Source: a virus
Direction: 5' to 3' (one strand)
IMG/VR virus record: IMGVR_UViG_3300038701_000472
Location: 1-20,066 of that record
Length of the DNA stretch: 20,066 bases
The notes beneath the pieces were generated by a model. It did not search any database. It was not told the DNA's origin and saw only the letters and a list, made by a program, of their open reading frames with translations. The position numbers were made by a program, and so were the translations under genes. Shown here one piece after another: positions 6,435 to 14,761 of the stretch (position 1 is the stretch's first letter; each line of letters begins with the position of its first letter).

Positions 6435-7553
6435 ATGGAAGGAAATATTTTCATTTACGGAGACATTTACCACGACCAAAGCGATAACGCGAAGGAGTAC
6501 GGGGCGGTATCTCTAAAGTCCGTTACTGACCAGATTAACGCGGCTAAAGATGCTGATACGTTGATTGTTCACATTCATTCGAGAGGCGGAGATGTTAACG
6601 AAGGTTGGGCTATTCACGATGCGATTGTAGCAACTGGAAAGGAAATTATAACCATCAACGAAGGCATGGTGGGTTCAATTGCAACTGTTCCATACTTAGC
6701 TGCTAAAAAAGAAAACAGACGCTCACTTCCAAACGCTAAGACGTTTATTCATAATCCGTGGGGCGGTCTAATGGGTGATGCAAAGGAAATCGCGAAGTAT
6801 GGTGATGACCTTAAAAAAGAAGAGGAAAAACTAGCAAAGTTCTACGCTGAACAAACAGGCCACGACATCGAGGACATCATTTCTAAGATGGACGCTGAAA
6901 GTGAGTTTACAGCGGAAGAAGCTAAAGAACTTGGTTTTGTTGGTTCAATCAGCGAGCCATTAAAGGCGGTAGCCAAATACACACCAAAGAGAAAACAAAC
7001 TAATAAAGTTGATATGTCAAAAGTTGAAGCAAAAATTGACGAGCAGAAAACGCTCCTAAACACCATTCTCGACAAATTGGGAATGAACAAAAAGGCACTT
7101 GCCTACACTCTGGACAATGGAGACATTGTGGAAACAGAAGGTGATGCAGAACTAGCAGAAGGCCAATCATTGACAATGGACGGTGAGCCATTGGGTGAGG
7201 GTACTTACACGCTTGAAGATGGAACATCTGTTGTGGTTGACGCTGAAGGTGTTGTAACATCTATCACAAGCGAAGGCGAAGATGATGAAATGGAAGCCTT
7301 GAAATCTGAAAATGAAGAGTTGAAAGCTAAGGTTGAAAAGATGGAAGCCGAAGCAAGCAAAAACACTGAACTACTTGAAGAGGTCAAAGGTGAGGTTGCG
7401 AAGTTGGCTAAGATGTCATCGACTTACAAGCCGAAAGCACAAGCACCATCATTTAAGAAACCAACGTCTGACGTTGACACCAAAGAAGCAAAAGAAAGCT
7501 ACGAAGAAATCAAAGCACGTAGAAAAGAAAAACGAAACAAACAAACTAAGTAA
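6435..7553 (+). CDS. Head maturation protease, ClpP/S14 type, with scaffold-like C-terminus
   Basis: Residues 1-175 are a ClpP-like serine protease: IVHIHSRGGDVNEGWAIHDAI (44-64), the nucleophile region GMVGSIATV with Ser81, FIHNPWGG with His106, and KMDAESEFTAEEAKELGFV, where D153 is the likely acid. Phage ClpP-type proteases clear the internal scaffold and trim capsid proteins during prohead maturation. From about residue 180 the chain is acidic and low-complexity. A coiled coil (DDEMEALKSENEELKAKVEKMEAE) and a basic C-terminus ending RRKEKRNK follow. This fits an attached scaffolding domain, a known arrangement in other phages. The capsid gene begins 2 bases after its stop, which supports the role. 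The fusion to scaffold is inferred. Confidence 0.85.
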   Translation: MEGNIFIYGDIYHDQSDNAKEYGAVSLKSVTDQINAAKDADTLIVHIHSRGGDVNEGWAIHDAIVATGKEIITINEGMVGSIATVPYLAAKKENRRSLPNAKTFIHNPWGGLMGDAKEIAKYGDDLKKEEEKLAKFYAEQTGHDIEDIISKMDAESEFTAEEAKELGFVGSISEPLKAVAKYTPKRKQTNKVDMSKVEAKIDEQKTLLNTILDKLGMNKKALAYTLDNGDIVETEGDAELAEGQSLTMDGEPLGEGTYTLEDGTSVVVDAEGVVTSITSEGEDDEMEALKSENEELKAKVEKMEAEASKNTELLEEVKGEVAKLAKMSSTYKPKAQAPSFKKPTSDVDTKEAKESYEEIKARRKEKRNKQTK

Positions 7554-7555
7554 TC

Positions 7556-8674
7556 ATGGCAGATATTATCAACCCATCTGATTTAACCTTTAATGGTGAG
7601 GAAGTAAGAGCAATTTCCGAAGCCATTATGGAAGAGGTGTTCGCTAAACCAGCGTTGACCGAAGTATTAACCGCTTACACAGGCATCAAGGCAAAGAAGC
7701 AAATTGCTTTCTTAGGTCGATTGAATGGACTTGTTGGACAAGCATCTGACACAAGTCAATGCGCTCCTGTTGAGAACACGGCAGGAATTACCAACACTGA
7801 GAAGTTCTGGAATCCTGTTTTCATTGATGACAGATTCAGCGAATGTTGGACTGACCTATTAGACACGTTCTTCATCTACGGAACTCAGAACGGTTTGAAC
7901 AAAGCCGATTTGACAACTACTGATTTTGCAGACTTTTTCATCGAGCGTTATCAAGATGAAATCTTCGAAGCAATGCACCGATTCATCTGGTTCGGTGACA
8001 CGGATGCGGCTACAATCGCTGCAAGTCCTGCGGGTAACTTCAAAGTTGCTGGATTCGTTGCGAAACGATGGAACGCAATTGACGGACTTTGGAAACAACT
8101 TTACGCAATTGCTGCGGCTGATTCTGACCGAAGAACATCGGGTGCAGGAACTATCAGCGTGAAGAACGCGGAAGCAACATCGGCAGACCAAGCGTTTAAC
8201 GATACAGACACTACTAACAGAGTTGTAACTAAGACGTTGCAACAAGTGATTTTCGGAGCAGATTACAGGCTACAAGACAAGCAGGACAAGATTATCCTTG
8301 TTACTAAGTCAGTAGCCGACCAATACATCAGAGAACTAGAAGCTGAGACTTCAAACGGAATTGATGTTGCTTTTGAATATCTACAAGACGGTATCATGGT
8401 TCTAAAACGAATGGGTGTAACAATCATTGCGCTTTCATTCTGGGATAGAATGATTACGGGTTACACTTCTAACTCAGCAGGAACAGGTGCTTTCAGACGT
8501 CACAGAGTATTGATGACAACTAAAGCTAACCTTGCCTTTGGAACAGAAGAAGAGGGCAACCTTTCAGAAGTAGATATTTTCTACAACAAACGATTGAAAC
8601 AAAACTACTTTGACTTCGGTGCTAATCTTGACGCGAAAGTGCTTCAAGACTACATGGTACAGATGTCATACTAA
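7556..8674 (+). CDS. Major capsid protein (probable)
   Basis: 372 residues, directly downstream of the prohead protease, in the place and size range of a HK97-fold capsid protein. The N-terminus is helical and acidic (LTFNGEEVRAISEAIMEEVF). The middle is mixed (FIDDRFSECWTDLLDTFF, FADFFIERYQDEIFEAMHRFIWFGD). Near the C-terminus are the segments KIILVTKSVADQYIRELE and EYLQDGIMVLKRMGVTIIAL followed by a beta-rich tail, resembling the P- and A-domain pattern of phage capsid proteins. There are no membrane helices and no enzyme motifs. The call depends on gene order and overall composition, since capsid proteins have no short signature. Confidence 0.75.
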   Translation: MADIINPSDLTFNGEEVRAISEAIMEEVFAKPALTEVLTAYTGIKAKKQIAFLGRLNGLVGQASDTSQCAPVENTAGITNTEKFWNPVFIDDRFSECWTDLLDTFFIYGTQNGLNKADLTTTDFADFFIERYQDEIFEAMHRFIWFGDTDAATIAASPAGNFKVAGFVAKRWNAIDGLWKQLYAIAAADSDRRTSGAGTISVKNAEATSADQAFNDTDTTNRVVTKTLQQVIFGADYRLQDKQDKIILVTKSVADQYIRELEAETSNGIDVAFEYLQDGIMVLKRMGVTIIALSFWDRMITGYTSNSAGTGAFRRHRVLMTTKANLAFGTEEEGNLSEVDIFYNKRLKQNYFDFGANLDAKVLQDYMVQMSY

Positions 8675-8687
8675 AAACTAGAAACAC

Positions 8688-9263
8688 ATGGCAACTTGTG
8701 ACGATTTAACAGCGGGCATTTTATATGACTGCGATAACCCACCATCAGGCGGTGCAAATGACAGATTGATTCTGTTCAATTACGATGACATTAACGGTAA
8801 TGTGACCGTTGACCCTACTAACTCGTTATTGTTTACAGACATCACACTTGCATCAGGTGTAACAGGGTTTGTATTTGAAGGAATTAACAATTCTAACGAA
8901 CCGCGTTCAGCGATGGTCAAAGGGCGGTACGTGAACGGTTACGACCATGAAGTTATCTTCAAAGTGTTCAAGAACTCACCACAAGCGAAGGCACAACTGC
9001 AAAAGCTAGATGGTGCTAAGGTGGTCGCGTTGGTTCAGAACAACCACAAAGGTGAAGATGGTAACGCTGCATTTGAAATTTACGGTTACGAGACAGGGTT
9101 GCGACTTCAAGAACTTGAAAGGGTAATTGCAGACAGTGAACTTCAAGGAGCGTACAACGTGAACATCAGAAATGATGAAGTTTCTCGACCTAGTTCATTA
9201 CCGCACACATTGTGGGACACTGACTTCGCAACTACTAAGGCAATTGTTGACAGTTTAGTTTAA
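8688..9263 (+). CDS. Virion structural protein, possibly tail tube
   Basis: 191 residues starting MATCDDLTAGILYDCDNPPSGG. They are mostly alternating hydrophobic and polar segments suggesting a beta-rich protein (RLILFNYDDI, HEVIFKVFKNSP, KVVALVQNNH, AAFEIYGYETGLRL), ending with VNIRNDEVSRPSSLPHTLWDT. Size, beta content and the place right after the capsid gene fit a tail-tube or other abundant virion protein. Three Cys residues are near the N-terminus or scattered, with no metal motif. A strong terminator follows, so it closes the head transcription unit. The family is not firmly recognised. Confidence 0.55.
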   Translation: MATCDDLTAGILYDCDNPPSGGANDRLILFNYDDINGNVTVDPTNSLLFTDITLASGVTGFVFEGINNSNEPRSAMVKGRYVNGYDHEVIFKVFKNSPQAKAQLQKLDGAKVVALVQNNHKGEDGNAAFEIYGYETGLRLQELERVIADSELQGAYNVNIRNDEVSRPSSLPHTLWDTDFATTKAIVDSLV

Positions 9264-9290
9264 GATTGACGTAAGATTGATTGTGAAGGG

Positions 9291-9319
9291 GGCGAGGTGG
9301 TTAACATCTCGCCTTTTTT
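9291..9319 (+). terminator. Rho-independent terminator after the capsid/tube genes
   Basis: GGCGAGGTG (9291-9299) pairs with CATCTCGCC (9305-9313), 9 pairs including one G-T, with loop GTTAA, followed by TTTTTT (9314-9319). It lies 27 bases after the stop of the 191-aa protein. This is the clearest intrinsic terminator in the window and should allow high expression of protease, capsid and tube separately from what follows. Confidence 0.85.
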
Positions 9320-9333
9320 GTTAAATTAGAACA

Positions 9334-9915
9334 ATGAACGTACAAGAACTAAAGGACAAATTAGAGGGTTACAGGCCTTCGATTCTAGTAAGCGGCAAAG
9401 AGATAGATAAGAACGATGAAAACGTCAAAGATTTCATTGAATTATACTATCAACTAACGGGAAACCGTGTTGGCGAAGGTACGTGTCGAAATTGTATCTT
9501 TGATGCATACATGGAATTGTCCATAAAAACAGAAAAACAACTAAAACAATTAGTTATGCCTAGTAAATACAAGATGCGTGAAGGTAGAGTAGTGGTTTTT
9601 AACAACACAGACTACACTAACGCGAACATGACCGATGAGGTTGCCTTAGAAATGGTAGGATTCAACGTAAAACACGCTGGTAACTTTATTAATGGTGACG
9701 AACTGTTGGGTGATTACAAACCAAAGAAGAAAACCAAAGCAAAAGAGGTTGTTTCAGAGGTTGAAAGTAGCGTTGAAGCAGAAAAAAGTGATACAGAATC
9801 AGCAGAACTTCCAACACTTGACGAACTTAAAGAACTTTACAAAGCAAAAAAGGGCAAAAAGCCGCATTGGAAATGGGATTATGACACCATTTTGGAGAAG
9901 TTAAATGAGGATTGA
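9334..9915 (+). CDS. Phage protein of unknown function with CxxC and a small C-terminal helix-extended-helix-like domain (193 aa)
   Basis: The N-terminal domain (about 1-125) contains GTCRNCIFDAYMELS with C51 and C54, a possible zinc or redox pair. A Lys/Glu-rich linker (about 126-155) follows. The last 35 residues (PTLDELKELYKAKKGKKPH-WKWDYDTILEKL) look like the small HeH/LEM-type helical domains found at the ends of several phage proteins. Position between the tube and portal genes suggests a virion-assembly role. The final 11 bases overlap the portal start. The exact family is unknown. Confidence 0.55.
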   Translation: MNVQELKDKLEGYRPSILVSGKEIDKNDENVKDFIELYYQLTGNRVGEGTCRNCIFDAYMELSIKTEKQLKQLVMPSKYKMREGRVVVFNNTDYTNANMTDEVALEMVGFNVKHAGNFINGDELLGDYKPKKKTKAKEVVSEVESSVEAEKSDTESAELPTLDELKELYKAKKGKKPHWKWDYDTILEKLNED

Positions 9916-11029
9916 TTTAGCTAAAATACAAAAGCGGATAACCCGAAGGGATGACCGTAAGTATGGCATTATCAACTATGATGATGACAACGCATATCCA
10001 CAAAGAACGGTTGATATTGTCAATGGTTCGGGTGTTGCGAAGTCCTGCATTGACATTTTTCAAAAGTTCATCAACGGTGGTGGATTTGTAACGGGTGGAG
10101 ACAATCTAGTCAACCCAGATTTGACCACAAATGAACTACTGCGAAAGCACACGATGGACTACGCAAAGCATAAAGGTTTTGCAATCCATTTCAACTACAC
10201 AATTACGGGCGAAGTTGCAAGCGTTGACTACGTTCCTTTCGCTCATTGTCGTTTGGGTGTGAATAAAGACACGAACGAAGTTGACAAGATTGCAATATAC
10301 GACAATTGGGATAGGGAAAAGAGCAAGAAGGTCAATAAAGATGACATTGATTACATTGATGTTTACGACCCACGACCAGAGGTTGTAATGGGGCAAATAG
10401 AAGCGGCAGGAGGCATTGAACATTACAAAGGTCAAGTTTACTATCACGGTGAACACGGTGAGTTGATTTACCCTTTGGCTTACTATGATAGTGAGTTAGA
10501 AGATATTGAAACGGATAGCCAAATAAAGCTGTTCAAGTATCGGAACATTTCAGGTAGTTTCATGGCTTCGCATATGCTTGTAAGATATGGTCAAGCAGAG
10601 GGCGGTGGTTACGGTGGTGCTGGAATTGAACCACCATTGAAAGACGAAGCGAGAGCAGATATATCATTTGAAGAAGATGATATGGTTGATAATCTCAAAG
10701 AGTTTCAAGGTGCTGAAAACTTCAATAGAATCATGTTGATTGATGCTGAAACACCAGATCAAAAACCAGAACTTGTACCGTTCACTCATCAGAACAATGA
10801 CAAGCTGTTTGAGTATCACGAAACATCAACACAGAACAACATTCGTAAGGTGTTCGCAATACCAACTATATTCTTAGATGCTGTTTCTGGAAAATTAGGA
10901 TTGACAAAGGAACTGCAAGAAGCTGTAAGCTTTTACAACCTAATGACCAAAGACGAACGCGCAATCTTTGAGCAATGCTACTCGAAGATATTTGATGCCG
11001 ATTACCAAATTCAACCTTTCGCATTATGA
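9905..11029 (+). CDS. Portal protein (probable)
   Basis: 374 residues. The N-terminal region (NGSGVAKSCIDIFQKFINGGGF) fits the early part of portal proteins, where a helix precedes the wing. The C-terminal half has the usual portal signature order: AENFNRIMLIDAE, then a helix-rich stretch with IRKVFAIPTIFLDAVSGKLGLTKELQEAV and FYNLMTKDERAIFEQCYSKIF. The 'I.k.f.iP..l....' followed by a helix with a variable NxxMTxxER tail is common in these proteins. The portal is the dodecameric vertex for DNA packaging and tail attachment. It is short compared with many portals (400-550 residues). Its place after the capsid gene is unusual. The start overlaps the upstream gene and the stop overlaps the connector gene. 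Confidence 0.75.
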   Translation: MRIDLAKIQKRITRRDDRKYGIINYDDDNAYPQRTVDIVNGSGVAKSCIDIFQKFINGGGFVTGGDNLVNPDLTTNELLRKHTMDYAKHKGFAIHFNYTITGEVASVDYVPFAHCRLGVNKDTNEVDKIAIYDNWDREKSKKVNKDDIDYIDVYDPRPEVVMGQIEAAGGIEHYKGQVYYHGEHGELIYPLAYYDSELEDIETDSQIKLFKYRNISGSFMASHMLVRYGQAEGGGYGGAGIEPPLKDEARADISFEEDDMVDNLKEFQGAENFNRIMLIDAETPDQKPELVPFTHQNNDKLFEYHETSTQNNIRKVFAIPTIFLDAVSGKLGLTKELQEAVSFYNLMTKDERAIFEQCYSKIFDADYQIQPFAL

Positions 11030-11541
11030 ACAGACTAATCAGCATAACAGACTTCACGAATAACAAGTACGTTAGTCAGAACTTGGACGAACGCGACATT
11101 GACCCCGTGATTGACGAGGCACAGGAGTTTGATCTTAAACCCGTACTAGGTAGAGAGTTGTATTTAGACTTTATCAATAACGTAACGGTAACGAAATACG
11201 ATGAATTACTTAACGGCAAGACGTACACACCAACGGGCTACACAAGCGCGGTCAGATTTGAAGGTGTTAAAGAAGTATTGAAGTATTACGTGTACGCGCG
11301 TATGGTTGTTTTGGACGGTGTTAAGAACACTAACTCAGGGTTCGTGCAAAAGACCTTAGAGAACAGCGAAAGGTTAAGCGGTACGCAACGCACGCAAATG
11401 ATAGCGCAAGCACGTAGCGGTGCGAAAGCACACGAAGATGAAATGATTTTCTTTTTGAATAACTTCTATACAGACTACCCACTATGGCAATGTAGTCTTA
11501 GAAAGAATCAAGGTTTTGGATTTAGAATGAGAGCAGTATGA
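11026..11541 (+). CDS. Head-tail connector/adaptor protein (probable)
   Basis: 171 residues, ATGA-coupled to the portal gene upstream and the next gene downstream. The N-terminus (VSQNLDERDIDPVIDEAQEFDLKPVLGRELYLDFI) is the helical opening typical of gp6-like head-completion adaptors in Bacteroidota phages, where a short helix precedes 'LKPVLG..LY'. A central helix (VRFEGVKEVLKYYVYARMVV) follows. Adaptors bind the portal ring and bridge to the tail. Position right after the portal supports this. No enzymatic motif is visible. Confidence 0.65.
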   Translation: MNRLISITDFTNNKYVSQNLDERDIDPVIDEAQEFDLKPVLGRELYLDFINNVTVTKYDELLNGKTYTPTGYTSAVRFEGVKEVLKYYVYARMVVLDGVKNTNSGFVQKTLENSERLSGTQRTQMIAQARSGAKAHEDEMIFFLNNFYTDYPLWQCSLRKNQGFGFRMRAV

Positions 11542-12314
11542 GTGTATTTAGCGAATTAGATAACATGGTATTGAGGACTACCTCAAACCCACCATTGACC
11601 ACGAAAGGTGCTGAGTTGTCATTTGAAGAAATGGACGCGCGAATAATTGCGATGTATGACGTTGTTCAAAGCATTGTAAGCGGTGCTAACGTAACGGCAT
11701 ACGATGCGGGAACTACTTACGATAAGTTTGATGCTGACATCAGAAACAGATACGCAAGTTATGACAGTAAGATTTGGGAGGCTGCCTACGTTGGTTCACC
11801 TAGCACGTTCTCAGGTCAAACACCCGAAGAGGGTATATATTGGACTCAGGTAACGTTAGCCGAGTTGATGCCTAACATTCTACCGTTAGCAAACTTTGCA
11901 ACACACATATCAAACACTAATAACGCTTGTCCTACTTATTGCGCTGAGTTAACTATTCCGAGTGCAGATGTATTGCAACTAAACTCAACGCCTCAAACAA
12001 TTGTTGCAGCGCAAGGTGTAGGAACTGCTATTGAAGTAATTAGCGCATCGCTTAAAATTGACTTTAATTCAGTCGCTTATGCTACGAATACAGTTTTGGA
12101 ATTAATAACAAACACTAGTGCAGTTAAACAAGCTGAAAATTTAATAAATCAATCAGCAGATGCTTTTTCAAAATTTGAAATGGAGGTTTCTGCATTTGGT
12201 GCAGAACAAATAATAGATAATGAAGCGTTAAACGTGTCTGTTCAAACAGGAAACCCAACAGCGGGCGATTCAGACATTACCGTTTACGTGCTTTACAGAA
12301 TAATCAACGTTTAA
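11538..12314 (+). CDS. Virion protein of unknown role (258 aa)
   Basis: The start overlaps the connector stop. After an N-terminal segment (LRTTSNPPLTTKGAELSFEEMDARII) comes a short region with Tyr/Gly/Pro and aromatic residues (YDAGTTYDKF, EGIYWTQVTLAELMP). The C-terminal half is beta-rich and Asn/Thr/Val-rich (VLELITNTSAVKQ, FEMEVSAFGAEQI, DITVYVLYRIINV), compatible with a jelly-roll or decoration-type domain. No enzyme motif or membrane segment. It could be a capsid decoration, neck or fibre protein. The sequence does not decide. Confidence 0.5.
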   Translation: MSVFSELDNMVLRTTSNPPLTTKGAELSFEEMDARIIAMYDVVQSIVSGANVTAYDAGTTYDKFDADIRNRYASYDSKIWEAAYVGSPSTFSGQTPEEGIYWTQVTLAELMPNILPLANFATHISNTNNACPTYCAELTIPSADVLQLNSTPQTIVAAQGVGTAIEVISASLKIDFNSVAYATNTVLELITNTSAVKQAENLINQSADAFSKFEMEVSAFGAEQIIDNEALNVSVQTGNPTAGDSDITVYVLYRIINV

Positions 12315-12355
12315 TACAAACCGTCAAGCATTGGAACTGCAAGACAAAAAGAGAC

Positions 12356-12661
12356 ATGAAAGCAGATATGAACTTACAGGACTACATTAGCGAAATCTTA
12401 GTAGCTGGGGGCGGTGTTGCTACAACTGTTACGGCCTACGTTCAAGGCAAAAAGAACGCTAAATCAACCGAACTCGACAATGTAGCAAAAGCGATAACGA
12501 TTTGGCAAGATACGGCTAAGTCATTGCAAGATGAACTTTCTAACGTTCAAGACGAACTAAAGGTTATTCGTCAGAATCACGAAGATTGCGAGGACAGCAA
12601 GAAACGATTGGAACAGAAGGTTGAGGAAATGGACAAACGTATTTGCAATCTTGGCAAGTAA
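12356..12661 (+). CDS. Small coiled-coil protein with hydrophobic N-terminus, possible holin/lysis accessory (101 aa)
   Basis: Residues about 10-27 (ISEILVAGGGVATTVTAY) are a short, mostly hydrophobic segment that could enter a membrane. From residue 38 on there is a continuous charged coiled coil (NVAKAITIWQDTAKSLQDELSNVQDELKVI... KKRLEQKVEEMDKRI). This one-segment-plus-coiled-coil design is seen in small lysis-region and holin-like proteins in Bacteroidota phages, but also in virion scaffolds. ATGs at 12356 and 12368 are both possible. The upstream one follows AAAAAGAG. Function is tentative. Confidence 0.55.
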   Translation: MKADMNLQDYISEILVAGGGVATTVTAYVQGKKNAKSTELDNVAKAITIWQDTAKSLQDELSNVQDELKVIRQNHEDCEDSKKRLEQKVEEMDKRICNLGK

Positions 12662-12738
12662 GAAGGTCTGGTGCAAAGTCCGACCTGTAGAATGTTCTAA
12701 GCATTGCATCAGAACAGGGCAATGTGATAGTAAAGGAT

Positions 12739-12771
12739 AATTCGTAATTTGCGTATCGCGATTTGCGAATT
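12739..12771. other. 33-base imperfect hairpin upstream of the 109-aa gene
   Basis: AATTCGTAATTTGCG (12739-12753) and CGCGATTTGCGAATT (12757-12771) pair in a 15-bp stem with loop TAT. There are two G-T pairs and one mismatch. It lies 11 bases before the ATG at 12783 and contains a direct repeat ATTTGCG. There is no T-run after it, so it does not look like an intrinsic terminator. Confidence 0.6.
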
Positions 12772-12782
12772 AAAAACACAAC

Positions 12783-13112
12783 ATGAGCGGAGGGCACTTT
12801 AATTACGACCAATTCAAGATTGAACAGATTGCTGATGAAATTCAAGAAGAATTAGATAGGCAAGGAAAGGAAAAGAAAGGTGATGACCTATGGGGAATGG
12901 GTGACTACTATGAAAAGTACCCAGAGGAAAAGTTTTATCCAACTTACCCAAAGGAAATACAGAATAGGTTTAAACAGGCTATTCGTTTTTTGAGAATGGC
13001 TCAAATATACACACATAGGATTGACTGGTATTTGAGTGGTGATGACGGTGAAGATAATTTTTTAGATAGGTTGAGTTCAGATATTAGACATTTTAACAAA
13101 GAAGGTAAATGA
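12783..13112 (+). CDS. Small phage protein beginning MSGGHFNY (109 aa)
   Basis: The start MSGGHFNYDQFKIEQIADEI is a pattern I associate with a group of small phage proteins of unknown function (SGGHFNY followed by a helix with IAD.I). The rest is charged and helical, with an aromatic mid-section (WGMGDYYEKYPEEKFYPTYP) and a helix (NRFKQAIRFLRMAQIYTHRIDWYLSGDD). No signal peptide. It overlaps the next gene by 4 bases. Function unknown. Confidence 0.6.
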   Translation: MSGGHFNYDQFKIEQIADEIQEELDRQGKEKKGDDLWGMGDYYEKYPEEKFYPTYPKEIQNRFKQAIRFLRMAQIYTHRIDWYLSGDDGEDNFLDRLSSDIRHFNKEGK

Positions 13113-13309
13113 GCGCATACCACGAAAATCAAGGCATCAGAGAAGCGATTGACCGCATATTAAAGCGAAACGCAAGAAGGCAAGCTAATCAAGGGCTTGA
13201 AACCACAGACGAACAAAAAGAACGTGACGCTAGAGAATGGTCAAATGATCTAATGCAAATCGCAAAGCTAGATAAGGACTTTGCAGATACATTGCACGTT
13301 GAGGAATAA
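13109..13309 (+). CDS. Small charged protein of unknown function (66 aa)
   Basis: Overlaps the upstream gene in ATGA, which supports translation. It is highly charged and helical (REAIDRILKRNARRQANQ, ERDAREWSNDLMQIAKLDKDF) with no cysteine or membrane segment. Basic in the first half and acidic in the second. Family not recognised. Confidence 0.5.
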   Translation: MSAYHENQGIREAIDRILKRNARRQANQGLETTDEQKERDAREWSNDLMQIAKLDKDFADTLHVEE

Positions 13310-13322
13310 CTAAAACCAAAAC

Positions 13323-14342
13323 ATGGGAAACCGAACTGTAAAAGGTCAGATAGTTGTTGAATATCTGAACGATGAAGTAACTAAAGACCTTCCGAGTAAA
13401 TCACTTGCAAAACTAATCTACAAGAAAAACAAAAAGGTTTTTAAAGATGTAGAGGACGTTCGAGACAAAATTAGATATTACAGGGGTCAGAGTGGTGAAA
13501 ACGATAGACATTTAGCAACGCATAAGACTGAAAAAGCACAACACGCTAAAGCGTTAGGAGTTTCAAACCCTTTCGGACTTCCAGAAACCGATGAAGAAGA
13601 ATGGCCTCCTTTTGAATTACCAAAAGGCGCAACTAGAATACTTCTGTTATCTGACATTCACGTACCTTATCACAACATTCAAGCGTTAACCGTTGCCATC
13701 AAATACGGCAAGGAAAAGAAGTGCAACGCGGTTGTTCTGAATGGTGACACGTTGGATTGTTACGCTTTGTCTCGTTACGAAAAAGACCCACGAAAACGAA
13801 AGTTCAGCGAAGAACTAGAATCATGCCGCGAACTATTGGGAATACTTCAAAAAGAACTTCAATGCCCTATTTACTTCAAGCTAGGAAACCACGAAGAACG
13901 ATATGAAGCTTATCTAAGAACGAAAGCACCCGAACTACTTGGAACGTCTGAATTTACCTTAGACACTTTGCTAAAGTTCGGTCAATACGGATGCACTTTA
14001 ATACAAGACAAGCGAATAATTAAAGCGGGCCGTTTAAACATCTTACACGGTCACGAGTTCGGGCGTTCGGTGTTCAGTCCTGTAAACCCTGCGAGAGGTT
14101 ACTACATGAGGGCTAAAGCGTCTGTTATATGTGGTCATAACCATCAAACATCGGAACATACTGAAAACAACTTAGAAGGCAAGATTGTAACTACATGGTC
14201 AACGGGTTGCCTTTGCGAAATGCACCCGCAATATATGCCGATTAACAAATGGAATCATGGTTTTGCGTTTGTCGATGTTGACCCGTCAGATGGCAGTTAT
14301 GAAGTAGATAACTTTAGAATCATTGATGGTAGATTAAGATGA
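13323..14342 (+). CDS. Calcineurin-like metallophosphoesterase
   Basis: It carries the full metal-binding set of the calcineurin-like superfamily, in order: SDIHVPYH (D111, H113), NGDTLD (D142), GNHEERY (N189-H190), HGHEFG (H242, H244) and GHNHQ (H272, H274). Such enzymes use two metals to hydrolyse phosphomono- or diesters. Phage members act on DNA ends, nucleotides or cyclic nucleotides, and the substrate cannot be told here. The first 65 residues (IVVEYLNDEVTKDLPSKSLAKLIYKKNKKVFKDV) are an extra basic helical domain that may bind nucleic acid. It sits just before the M15 peptidase gene with an ATGA overlap. Confidence 0.9.
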   Translation: MGNRTVKGQIVVEYLNDEVTKDLPSKSLAKLIYKKNKKVFKDVEDVRDKIRYYRGQSGENDRHLATHKTEKAQHAKALGVSNPFGLPETDEEEWPPFELPKGATRILLLSDIHVPYHNIQALTVAIKYGKEKKCNAVVLNGDTLDCYALSRYEKDPRKRKFSEELESCRELLGILQKELQCPIYFKLGNHEERYEAYLRTKAPELLGTSEFTLDTLLKFGQYGCTLIQDKRIIKAGRLNILHGHEFGRSVFSPVNPARGYYMRAKASVICGHNHQTSEHTENNLEGKIVTTWSTGCLCEMHPQYMPINKWNHGFAFVDVDPSDGSYEVDNFRIIDGRLR

Positions 14343-14731
14343 AAGCACAATGGAATAAATACCCTAATTTCTCTAAAGAAGAGTTTGACTGCAAGGAGAC
14401 AGGTGAAAACGATATGCAACATGAGTTCATGGAAAAAGTTCAAGAATTGAGAACTGCATATGGTAAACCTATGGTTGTTAATTCTGGATTCCGATCATAC
14501 GAACATTCAATTGAAAAGCGAAAACCAAACAAGGATGGAACACACCCTTTAGGACTTGCGTCAGATTTTAAGGTTGACAGGGGAGATGCTTACTTACTGA
14601 CAAAACTTGCCTTTGAATTTGGATTTACAGGTGTAGGATGGAAGCAACACGGTGGCGGAAGGTTCGTTCATTTAGATATTGCACCCAGCACAAATACAAG
14701 GATTCGTCCGACCGTTTGGAGTTATAGATGA
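14339..14731 (+). CDS. M15-family peptidase, probable endolysin
   Basis: 130 residues with the zinc-peptidase M15 signatures: SGFRSYEHS (49-57), HPLGLASDFK with H69 and D76 (the SxHxxGxAxD-type motif), and FVHLDIA with H111 and D113. H69, D76 and H111 are the expected zinc ligands. Such enzymes cut peptidoglycan cross-links or act as D-Ala-D-Ala/L-Ala-D-Glu peptidases, and in phages serve as endolysins. No signal peptide, so it would need a holin. A possible holin and a spanin-like protein are encoded in the same region. The assignment is strong; the cleavage site is inferred. Confidence 0.88.
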   Translation: MKAQWNKYPNFSKEEFDCKETGENDMQHEFMEKVQELRTAYGKPMVVNSGFRSYEHSIEKRKPNKDGTHPLGLASDFKVDRGDAYLLTKLAFEFGFTGVGWKQHGGGRFVHLDIAPSTNTRIRPTVWSYR

Positions 14732-14761
14732 AGCAAAAACAGAATACTTAACTTTGTAACT

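Noticed and set aside
7859-8245. 128-residue open frame on the minus strand opposite the capsid gene
   Set aside because: It lies wholly inside the strong capsid frame, is Cys/Ser/Arg-rich with no domain, and there is no promoter or neighbour to support it.
10136-10456. 106-residue minus-strand frame opposite the portal gene
   Set aside because: Antisense shadow of a well-supported coding frame, with no start signal or recognisable domain.
14749-14756. Promoter before the 121-aa baseplate-type gene
   Set aside because: TAACTTTG fits the -7 box but no TTTG lies 19-21 bases upstream, and the box is only 5 bases from the start codon.
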